A stretch of DNA of 10,346 nucleotides from an uncultured Clostridia bacterium (GTDB lineage Bacteria; Bacillota; Clostridia; Oscillospirales; CAG-272). The notes under the pieces were generated by a model. That model saw nothing but the letters and a program-made list of their open reading frames with translations. It was not told where the DNA came from and did no database searches. Below, one piece after another: positions 1-5,138 of this stretch (position 1 is the first letter of the stretch; each line of letters opens with the position of its first letter). Position numbers and translations under genes: made by a program. Location: NCBI GenBank assembly GCA_937893945.1, contig CALCTA010000105.1, forward strand, positions 1-10,346. Direction: 5' to 3'.

Positions 1-1
1 C

Positions 2-877
2 AAGGACGGCTACGCTATAGGCGGCTTTGACGCTTACACCACCTCTAACGTTCTCAAGGGCTCGGGACTTTCCTCGTCCGCCGCTTTTGAGGATATGGTA
101 GGAAATATACTCAGCCATCTTTACAATGACGGCAAGGTCGACAACGTTGAGATCGCAAAGCTCGCACAGTATTCCGAGAACGTGTTCTTCGGCAAGCCCT
201 GCGGACTTATGGATCAGGTCGCTTGCGCTGTCGGCGGCATCGTTGCTATCGACTTCAACGATCCCAAGGCGCCCATCATCGACAAGGTGCCCTTTGATAT
301 TTCTGCCGCAGGCTACAACCTCTGTATCGTAAACACAGGCGGAAACCACGCAGACCTTACCGACGATTACGCGTCTGTTCCCGCTGAGATGAAGGCAGTT
401 GCCGCACACTTCGGCAAGGCGGTGCTTCGTGAGGTTGACGAGAGCGGATTTGTAGCTGAAATTCCCGCACTTCGTGAGAAGCTCGGAGACAGAGCAATAC
501 TCCGCGCGCTCCACTTCTTCGCAGAGAACAAGAGAGTTGCAGCTCAGAAGAACGCGCTCCTTAGCGGTGATCTTGACGCTTTCTTCTCCGAGGTTCTCGC
601 ATCGGGCAAGTCCTCTTTCTGCTATCTCCAGAACGTATATACCGCAAAGAATCTTTCCGAGCAGGGACTTTCTCTCGCTCTTTGTCTTGCTGAGCAGTAT
701 CTCGCAACGAGAGGCGGCGCGTGGAGAGTCCACGGCGGCGGATTTGCGGGAACTATCCAGGCTTACGTTTCTATGGACGAGGTCGAGGGCTTCAGAGCGC
801 TTATGGACGGCGTTTTCGGTGAGGGCAAGTGTATCGTTCTTCGCATTCGTCCCGAGGGCGCAGTAAAGATAGCGTAA
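2..877 (+). CDS. galK: Galactokinase, 5' end outside the window (partial)
   Basis: Galactokinase phosphorylates alpha-D-galactose at O1 with ATP, the entry step of the cytoplasmic Leloir pathway. The frame is open from the first full codon at base 2, and 291 residues are visible. GHMP-kinase motifs appear in order: the ATP-binding GSGLSSSA loop (visible residues 20-27), CGLMDQ with the likely catalytic Asp (residue 71), and the C-terminal HGGGFAGT motif (residues 244-251). NTGGNHADLTDDY is also typical of the family. Family members are usually about 390-430 residues, so roughly 100-140 N-terminal residues, including the sugar-binding GEH motif, lie upstream of the window. The ATG at 95 is internal, because it lies after the ATP loop. 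The stop is followed 21 bases later by the next gene, so the two may be cotranscribed. The identification is secure; the start cannot be seen. Confidence 0.95.
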   Translation, partial: KDGYAIGGFDAYTTSNVLKGSGLSSSAAFEDMVGNILSHLYNDGKVDNVEIAKLAQYSENVFFGKPCGLMDQVACAVGGIVAIDFNDPKAPIIDKVPFDISAAGYNLCIVNTGGNHADLTDDYASVPAEMKAVAAHFGKAVLREVDESGFVAEIPALREKLGDRAILRALHFFAENKRVAAQKNALLSGDLDAFFSEVLASGKSSFCYLQNVYTAKNLSEQGLSLALCLAEQYLATRGGAWRVHGGGFAGTIQAYVSMDEVEGFRALMDGVFGEGKCIVLRIRPEGAVKIA

Positions 878-898
878 GAGTGCTTTTGGGGGCTATTG

Positions 899-1285
899 AT
901 GGCAAATAAAGAGAAACTTAGCAAAAAGACAGTCATCACGCTGTGTGCAACGGTGGGTGTGGCGCTTTTGCTTCTCGCAATTTACTATTTCTCCATGAAT
1001 TTTGCATTCTTCCGCTTCGTCATGTGGGGATATATGATAGCACTTGCGGCGCTTGTGCTTGCGTATATCATCTACAACAAGGGAATGTACCTTAAGGGCG
1101 TTACCGAGGAGATGCTTCCCGACGAGATGAGCCTTGAGGAAAAGAAGGCTCTTATTGATGGAGCTAAGCGCAGGATAGAGCGCTCCAAGTGGATGCTGGT
1201 ACTTATCATCGGCTTTATAGTTACCTTTGCGGTAGAAGCCGTGCTTCTGTTCGTATTGCCTTGGATAGAAGGAATGCTTCAATGA
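899..1285 (+). CDS. Small three-helix membrane protein of unknown function
   Basis: I do not recognise this 128-residue protein. A charged N-terminus (MANKEKLSKK) is followed by hydrophobic segments near residues 11-35, 38-58 and 97-121. A charged stretch between the second and third (EEMLPDEMSLEEKKAL, then KRRIERSK) probably forms an amphipathic or cytosolic helix. It is probably an inner-membrane protein with no signal peptidase site. I chose the ATG at 899 over an in-frame TTG at 896 because it is the stronger codon and sits after a purine-rich GGGGG stretch. The stop overlaps the next start as ATGA (1282-1285), so translation is probably coupled to the metallo-hydrolase gene. That suggests a shared expression unit, but the sequence gives no function. 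Confidence 0.75.
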   Translation: MANKEKLSKKTVITLCATVGVALLLLAIYYFSMNFAFFRFVMWGYMIALAALVLAYIIYNKGMYLKGVTEEMLPDEMSLEEKKALIDGAKRRIERSKWMLVLIIGFIVTFAVEAVLLFVLPWIEGMLQ

Positions 1286-2124
1286 AGAATTACAGAATAG
1301 TAAGCTTATATTCAGGTTCGGGCGGTAATTCCACCTTTATCAGAATTGGCGGCACTGCCATACTGATAGATGCTGGAAAGAGCGCCCGAGCTCTTTGTAA
1401 GGCGCTATGCGACATAGGCGAGTCGATAGATAGCGTCAGTGCGATATTTATCACGCACGAGCATACCGACCATATCTCAGCGCTTGAGGTGCTGACTAAA
1501 AAGCACCCTATGCATATACATATCACCGAGGGCTCGGTAGAGAAGATATACGCACGCTGTGCCGAGCATCTGCTCGCCTGCCTCGTAGTTGAAAGAACTG
1601 AATTTTCGGTAGAGCTTGGGGATATGAGGGTAAGCTCATTCCGCACGCCCCACGACAGCCGTATGAGCGTGGGCTACCGGATCGAATTTTCTGACGGTGA
1701 AGAAAAGCACTCTATCGGATATGCTACCGATATCGGCTATATTTCAGAGGAGATAAGAGAAAATCTCCTTGGGTGCGAGGCTGTGGTTCTTGAATCAAAT
1801 CACGACGTGGATATGCTCCGAGATGGGCCTTATCCTTACGAGCTTAAGCAGAGAGTTGCTTCGACGAGAGGGCATCTCTCAAACTGTGAGTGCGCCGCCT
1901 TTGCGACCGAGCTTGCCTCGCACGGAACGAGAGCGATAATGCTCGCTCACTTGAGCAAGGAGAACAACGAGCCCTGCCTCGCGCTTGACGAGACTGAGAG
2001 CGCAGTATCGGGACTTGGCGTCAGCGTTACGGTGGCGCACCCCGACGAGCCTCGCGAGCTGATATTTCCGTGTAAGGAGGATATAAATGCTGAACGTGAA
2101 ATTTATAACCCTTGGAACGCTTAA
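1282..2124 (+). CDS. yycJ: MBL-fold metallo-hydrolase, YycJ/WalJ family
   Basis: The 280-residue protein has the metallo-beta-lactamase fold signature HEHTDH (residues 59-64) after a short N-terminal beta region carrying SGSGGNST and ILIDAG. Further family marks are a metal-site Asp in ATDIGY, the ESNHD segment followed by GPYPYELKQR, GHLSN, and AHLSKENN near the C-terminus. Members of this family bind two metal ions; YycJ of Bacillus has been linked to nuclease activity and DNA repair and is often encoded near the WalKR system, but no walKR genes are seen here. The ATG at 1282 was chosen because it overlaps the upstream stop as ATGA and starts the family-like MKNYRIVSLYSGSGGN; the frame stays open upstream, but that stretch overlaps the membrane-protein gene. 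The 3' end overlaps rlmH by 38 bases, which slightly lengthens the C-terminus beyond the usual 260-270 residues. Confidence 0.9.
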   Translation: MKNYRIVSLYSGSGGNSTFIRIGGTAILIDAGKSARALCKALCDIGESIDSVSAIFITHEHTDHISALEVLTKKHPMHIHITEGSVEKIYARCAEHLLACLVVERTEFSVELGDMRVSSFRTPHDSRMSVGYRIEFSDGEEKHSIGYATDIGYISEEIRENLLGCEAVVLESNHDVDMLRDGPYPYELKQRVASTRGHLSNCECAAFATELASHGTRAIMLAHLSKENNEPCLALDETESAVSGLGVSVTVAHPDEPRELIFPCKEDINAEREIYNPWNA

Positions 2125-2566
2125 GGAAGGGTATCTGCGCGAAGCGGCGGCGGAATACGAAAAGCGCCTTGGCGGCTTTTGTCGATTTGAGTTAGTTCAG
2201 CTTAAAGAGGAACGACTTTCGGATCAGCCGTCCGAGAACGAGATAAAGAACGCTCTTGATAAGGAGAGCGCAAAGATATTTGCCGAGATACCCTCAAGAG
2301 CCTACGTAGTAGCTATGTGCGTTGAGGGAAAGCAATGCTCGTCCGAGGAGCTTGCCGACAAGCTTGAGGAGATAAGCGCGAGAAGCAGCGACGTTTGCTT
2401 TATAATCGGAAGCTCGTTCGGACTTGCCGACACGGTAAAGCAAAGGGCGGATATGCGCCTCTCGGTCTCAAAGCTTACCTTTCCGCATCAGCTTATGCGC
2501 GTCATACTGCTTGAAGCAGTCTATCGCGCATTCAATATCCAAAAGGGAACAAAGTATCATAAATAA
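2087..2566 (+). CDS. rlmH: 23S rRNA (pseudouridine1915-N3)-methyltransferase RlmH
   Basis: RlmH is a small SPOUT-class enzyme that transfers a methyl group from S-adenosylmethionine to N3 of pseudouridine 1915 in helix 69 of 23S rRNA. The 159-residue length is typical. The C-terminal knot region is clear: CFIIGSSFGL (residues 104-113), KLTFPHQLMRVILLEAVYRAF (starting at residue 129) and the terminal YHK. The usual IGG is IGS here, a minor change. The start is fixed by AAGGAGG at 2074-2080, six bases before the ATG, inside the end of the upstream hydrolase gene. The yycJ-rlmH neighbourhood is common in Firmicutes. The stop codon lies at the beginning of a compound repeat also found after the convergent gene ending at 3949. 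Confidence 0.96.
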   Translation: MLNVKFITLGTLKEGYLREAAAEYEKRLGGFCRFELVQLKEERLSDQPSENEIKNALDKESAKIFAEIPSRAYVVAMCVEGKQCSSEELADKLEEISARSSDVCFIIGSSFGLADTVKQRADMRLSVSKLTFPHQLMRVILLEAVYRAFNIQKGTKYHK

Positions 2567-2638
2567 AAAAGCTCTGTATTACGCTCCTTCTCATAAGGAT
2601 GTTTTCGGAACACGGTAGGGGCGAACTGTGTTCGCCCG
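2565..2638 (+). repeat. Compound REP-bearing repeat, left copy
   Basis: It begins with AAAAAAGCTCTG directly after the rlmH stop, then 11 variable bases, TTCTCATAAGGA, one mismatch, GTTT, about 10 variable bases, and a GTAGGGG foot with a palindrome. The same order of blocks occurs on the opposite strand at 3874-3949. The similarity also reaches through the AAATAA stop codon context of both flanking genes. Confidence 0.75.
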
Positions 2639-2664
2639 CGGGAGACCGCAGGTCTCCCCTACGG
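2613..2664. repeat. Head-to-head REP-like palindrome pair (BIME-like)
   Basis: There are two adjacent hairpins: GGGCGAAC / GTTCGCCC (2619-2626 with 2630-2637, loop TGT) and GGGAGACC / GGTCTCCC (2640-2647 with 2651-2658, loop GCA). The outer edges carry inverted TAGGGG and CCCCTA feet. This is the layout of REP doublets that travel with RAYT transposases, and a RAYT gene starts about 70 bases downstream. Confidence 0.8.
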
Positions 2665-2678
2665 ATACGCATATAAAT

Positions 2679-2708
2679 ATCGGCAGAGAACTTGTTTTCT
2701 CTGCCGAT
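2679..2708 (+). terminator. Hairpin, probable terminator of the galK-rlmH cluster
   Basis: A perfect 12-bp stem, ATCGGCAGAGAA (2679-2690) with TTCTCTGCCGAT (2697-2708), has a 6-base loop CTTGTT and is followed by TTTGTGTT. The T-run is imperfect, so termination may be partial. The loop also holds the -35 element of the next promoter. Confidence 0.6.
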
Positions 2709-2720
2709 TTGTGTTATAAT
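2692..2720 (+). promoter_or_regulatory. Probable SigA promoter of the RAYT gene
   Basis: TTGTTT (2692-2697), a 17-base spacer, and a consensus TATAAT (2715-2720). The -10 lies 17 bases before the preferred ATG at 2737, giving a very short leader. The -35 lies in the loop and arm of the upstream hairpin. Confidence 0.6.
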
Positions 2721-2736
2721 GGAATGGGTGATACAA

Positions 2737-3234
2737 ATGGATAAAGAAAAAGAATTGCCGCAAAGAAAAAGATTGCGATTGCAAAATTTTGATTATAGCT
2801 CATCCGGGGCTTATTTCATAACAATATGTACAAAAGATCGAAAAATGTTATTTGCACCCGTAGGGGCGGATTCCATATCCGCCCGAATGGTTGAAAGAAC
2901 CTTCCTCGAAACTATACGGCAATATGACGGCGTTGATTCTCCAATATATGTTGTTATGCCAAATCATTTTCATGCGATAATTACGGTATCGCGGGCGGAT
3001 ATGGAATCCGCCCCTACGGTCTCGGAAATTGTCCAATCCTTCAAGCGATATTCAACTGTAGAATATGTTAAAATGGTAAAGGACGGAATATTACCGCCCT
3101 TTGATAAACAAATATGGCAAAGATCGTTTTATGATCACGTTATACGCAATCGGGACGACTACAACGAAATATATAAATATATTTATGAGAACCCTATGAA
3201 ATGGCAATTCGATCAATTATACACAGAAGAATAG
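2737..3234 (+). CDS. REP-associated tyrosine transposase (RAYT, Y1/HUH family)
   Basis: RAYTs are single-copy HUH endonucleases related to IS200/IS605 transposases that cut single-stranded REP hairpins. The 165-residue protein shows the family N-terminus (RKRLRLQNFDYSSSGAYFIT, ICTKDRK), the HUH motif MPNHFHAI (H77, H79), and the C-terminal DHVIRNRDDYNEIYKYIYENPMKW region (begins at residue 133) holding the likely nucleophilic Tyr. The ATG at 2737 is chosen because the family sequence begins there and the earlier in-frame TTG (2692) and ATG (2719) lie in the promoter; the ribosome binding site is weak (GGGTG). Two REP copies are embedded in frame and read as VGADSISAR (residues 42-50) and RADMESAPT (86-94). 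All main motifs are present, so the enzyme may be active. Codon use is more AT-rich than in the flanking housekeeping genes. Confidence 0.9.
   Translation: MDKEKELPQRKRLRLQNFDYSSSGAYFITICTKDRKMLFAPVGADSISARMVERTFLETIRQYDGVDSPIYVVMPNHFHAIITVSRADMESAPTVSEIVQSFKRYSTVEYVKMVKDGILPPFDKQIWQRSFYDHVIRNRDDYNEIYKYIYENPMKWQFDQLYTEE
2858..2885 (+). repeat. REP-like element inside the RAYT gene, first copy
   Basis: This 28-base element has a GTAGGGG foot and a hairpin of GGGCGGAT (2864-2871) and ATCCGCCC (2877-2884) with a 5-base loop. Its exact reverse complement is at 2992-3019. It is translated in frame as part of the transposase. Confidence 0.9.
2992..3019 (-). repeat. REP-like element inside the RAYT gene, inverted copy
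   Basis: This is the perfect 28-base reverse complement of 2858-2885, ending in CCCCTACGG. The two copies enclose 106 bases that encode residues 51-84, including the HUH motif. Confidence 0.9.
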
Positions 3235-3242
3235 GGGTATGG

Positions 3243-3273
3243 GCTTTGCCCAAAGCATTTGTAATACAAATGC
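3243..3273. repeat. Two abutting small palindromes between the RAYT gene and the next gene
   Basis: GCTTTGCCCAAAGC (3243-3256) is followed by GCATTTGTAATACAAATGC (3255-3273), which is a 9+1+9 perfect palindrome. The two share a GC. There is no T-run, so simple termination is unlikely; translational or RNA-stability effects are possible. Confidence 0.6.
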
Positions 3274-3299
3274 GAAACTGGCGATAACGGAGGTTACAT

Positions 3300-3803
3300 A
3301 TGTTTTCTATCAGTGTATCCAATCTTCATTGGATGGAAGGGGTAGATTCCATCGAGGATCTGTGTCTTCACGGAAATGCAAAAGCGATCATAGGACATGA
3401 AGTTTTGGAATATGATGACGCAACAGTCAGTTCTACCGCATTGTATTTGCTGAAATCCTTGAAGGAAGATCATAAAATATATGAGAGTAATCAAATGCTT
3501 CCTTGCTGTGGCTTTTTTATGATAGCAAATGAAGAACTTTCAAAAGTTGATATTTGCGGTTGCCCTAATGGAGTTGATTGGTCGGTTTTGCACGAAAACG
3601 GCAATGTTGTTTTAGTTACAGAAGCAGGAGAAAGAACGGAAATATTATTTGATGAATATAAAACAACCGTCTTTGCATTTGCAGACCAGGTAGAAGCATT
3701 TTATAATGCCGCTGCGAATAAAAAATTACCCGAAGATGAATTTGATCGAAACGGTTATATTGCCTTTTGGAACGAATGGAAGGCAATACGTTACGGAATA
3801 TGA
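3300..3803 (+). CDS. Conserved-looking hypothetical protein, 167 residues
   Basis: I cannot assign a function. The protein is soluble, with no signal peptide or membrane segment. It has an acidic, aromatic-rich composition and clear landmarks: MFSISVSNLHW at the N-terminus, MLPCCGFFMI (C69, C70), VDICGCPNGVDW (C86, C88), FAFADQVEAFY, and a C-terminal DEFDRNGYIAFWNEW. The style resembles small single-domain proteins found as isolated accessory genes, including some immunity-type proteins, but no toxin gene is adjacent, so this is only a guess. The start is well fixed by CGGAGGT (3288-3294) six bases before the ATG. A strong hairpin follows the stop directly. It lies with the RAYT gene between the inverted compound repeats and has AT-rich codon use, which suggests acquired DNA. 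Confidence 0.8.
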   Translation: MFSISVSNLHWMEGVDSIEDLCLHGNAKAIIGHEVLEYDDATVSSTALYLLKSLKEDHKIYESNQMLPCCGFFMIANEELSKVDICGCPNGVDWSVLHENGNVVLVTEAGERTEILFDEYKTTVFAFADQVEAFYNAAANKKLPEDEFDRNGYIAFWNEWKAIRYGI

Positions 3804-3806
3804 TAA

Positions 3807-3839
3807 AACCCCAACAGATTTGTAAAATCTGTTGGGGTT
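3807..3839. terminator. Strong, probably bidirectional terminator
   Basis: A perfect 15-bp stem, AACCCCAACAGATTT (3807-3821) with AAATCTGTTGGGGTT (3825-3839), has loop GTA. Read rightward, TTAATTATTTGTTT follows; read leftward, TTTTAT follows. It lies just after the 3803 stop and between convergent genes. Confidence 0.85.
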
Positions 3840-3873
3840 AATTATTTGTTTCCTGCATAGCAAAATATGTCTC

Positions 3874-3949
3874 GGACCGTCGGGGACGCCGGTCCCTACA
3901 AGAGGAAATCAAACTTCCTTATGAGAACCGGCCATTGCAGAGCTTTTTT
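3874..3949 (-). repeat. Compound REP-bearing repeat, right inverted copy
   Basis: On the minus strand it reads AAAAAAGCTCTG (3949-3938), 10 variable bases, TTCTCATAAGGA (3927-3916), A, GTTT (3914-3911), 11 variable bases, then GTAGGGAC with a hairpin of GGACCG / CGGTCC (3874-3879 with 3890-3895). The block order matches 2565-2638 on the plus strand. Confidence 0.75.
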
Positions 3950-4491
3950 TATTTATTCTTATTTATTCTCAATCTGTCGCGCAGGCGGAAGATGTAGAAG
4001 GATATCATTCTCGTCAGGGCAATGTCGTAGAGAATGAATGCCGCCTCGCCGAGAACTATAGTAGCGGCGATGATCAGAGGACTTTCAAGCTCGCTTCCTG
4101 CGGGGGTAAAAAAGAATATCGTTACGATCGTCATCAGCGCAAAGCAGATATTGAACACTATCTCTTTGATAACCCAGCGGAATATCTTGCCCTTCTTTTC
4201 TATCTTTTCCTTGATGATAGGATAAAATCCGAAGAAAAGCGCATAGAACGCGGCGGGGGTCTTTTGCGGAAGAAGTATGAGCGAGAGTATCGAGGTAACG
4301 CCATAGACAGCCCACGGTGCGCCCTTGCCGTATTCAATAACGGTTATGATGACCGCAAATGAGGCTATTGCCGCCATTGCCATATCCATTATCTCGATGA
4401 ACGAGCCGAGATAGAGAAGTACCACACCGAGTGCCGAGAGCATCGCGCATACGGCGAGGTCTTTGGTGGTATTTTTTCTTTGCTTACTCAC
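3949..4491 (-). CDS. Polytopic membrane protein, ECF S-component-like
   Basis: The 180-residue protein has about five to six hydrophobic segments (near residues 12-31, 33-53, 57-75, 80-95, 108-130 and 138-166), a basic N-terminus (MSKQRKNTTKDL) and a basic tail. The opening TTKDLAVCAMLSALGVVLLYL resembles substrate-binding (S) components of energy-coupling factor transporters, which bind vitamins or other small molecules in the membrane. No ATPase or T-component gene is nearby, so any transporter would need a shared module encoded elsewhere; the substrate is unknown. The GTG start at 4491 is preferred over an upstream in-frame ATG (4536), because GAGG (minus strand, 4501-4498) lies six bases before it and the longer version would overlap the J-domain gene. 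It is the third gene of the leftward operon. Confidence 0.7.
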   Translation of the reverse strand: MSKQRKNTTKDLAVCAMLSALGVVLLYLGSFIEIMDMAMAAIASFAVIITVIEYGKGAPWAVYGVTSILSLILLPQKTPAAFYALFFGFYPIIKEKIEKKGKIFRWVIKEIVFNICFALMTIVTIFFFTPAGSELESPLIIAATIVLGEAAFILYDIALTRMISFYIFRLRDRLRINKNK

Positions 4492-4502
4492 GTCGCGCCT
4501 CG

Positions 4503-5138
4503 TCAACAGCAGGAGATGAGGTCTCCGCCGCAGCATTCACAGCAGCAGTCGGCACACATAAGTCCCGAGCATATATCGCAGGTCGAGCAGCCGCCGTGCG
4601 TGGTAGTGGTATATCCGCCCCCGTAGCCGTTTGCTCGTCTGCGGAGATTTTCTCTTGCAGTCCTGTATTCATTGTTATAGGGGTTCATAGAGCAAGCGAT
4701 ATCAAAATAGCGCTGAGCATCTACAAACTGTCCCTTTTTTACGAGAACACAGCCGTAAAGGAAGTTCCATTCCGCAGTTCTGTCGCCCTCGTGGAAGCTC
4801 ATAAGCTCGTTTTCTGCCGCCGCGACGTTGCCCGTGTTGATAAGACGGCGGATAGCGTTATATTTAGGATTGCTTGAGGAAGAATTATTTCCCGCGTAAT
4901 TGTAATTATTGTATCCGCCACCTGCGCTTGCCTGAGAGCCGCCACCGTTTTTGCGGATATTCTGTATCTCCTCGTAAGCGGCGTTGATCTCCTTCATCTT
5001 TTCGCTTGCAAGATCGGCAAGGTCGCTGTCGCGGTACTTGTCGGGATGATATTTACGCGCAAGAGCTCTGTAGGCCTTTTTTATTTCCTCGTCGGATGCA
5101 TCGGGAGAAACTCCCAATACCTTATAGGGATCAGTCAT
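4503..5138 (-). CDS. J-domain protein with TPR-like middle and Cys-rich tail
   Basis: The first 64 residues are a J domain with the Hsp70-stimulating HPD motif at 31-33, so the protein probably recruits DnaK to a client. A Gly/Asn/Ser-rich linker (about 65-92) precedes a helical region (93-168: NAIRRLINTGNVAAAENEL, then AEWNFLYGCVLVKKGQFVDAQ) that looks like two TPR-type repeats. The last 30 residues hold 11 cysteines in CSTCDIC and CADCCCECCGG patterns, suggesting metal binding or lipid or disulfide anchoring. This is not the canonical DnaJ zinc finger, and the C-terminal substrate domains of DnaJ are missing. The start is supported by AGGAG seven bases upstream and by an 8-base overlap with the DUF5685 gene, so the two are probably translationally coupled. 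Confidence 0.88.
   Translation of the reverse strand: MTDPYKVLGVSPDASDEEIKKAYRALARKYHPDKYRDSDLADLASEKMKEINAAYEEIQNIRKNGGGSQASAGGGYNNYNYAGNNSSSSNPKYNAIRRLINTGNVAAAENELMSFHEGDRTAEWNFLYGCVLVKKGQFVDAQRYFDIACSMNPYNNEYRTARENLRRRANGYGGGYTTTTHGGCSTCDICSGLMCADCCCECCGGDLISCC

Noticed and set aside
1189..1281. Upstream extension of the metallo-hydrolase
   Set aside because: It overlaps the membrane protein in another frame; the family N-terminus begins at the 1282 ATG, which has the ATGA overlap.
893..1282. Minus-strand open frame antisense to the small membrane protein
   Set aside because: The plus-strand reading has clean membrane helices, correct gene spacing and ATGA coupling; the antisense has none of these.
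2692..2736. TTG start for the transposase
   Set aside because: It lies in the -35 and hairpin of the promoter region, upstream of the likely transcription start.
4431..4877. Open frame on the plus strand over the J-domain gene
   Set aside because: Compositional shadow of the Cys/Gly-rich minus-strand gene; low-complexity Ala/Ser/Arg translation and no ribosome binding site.
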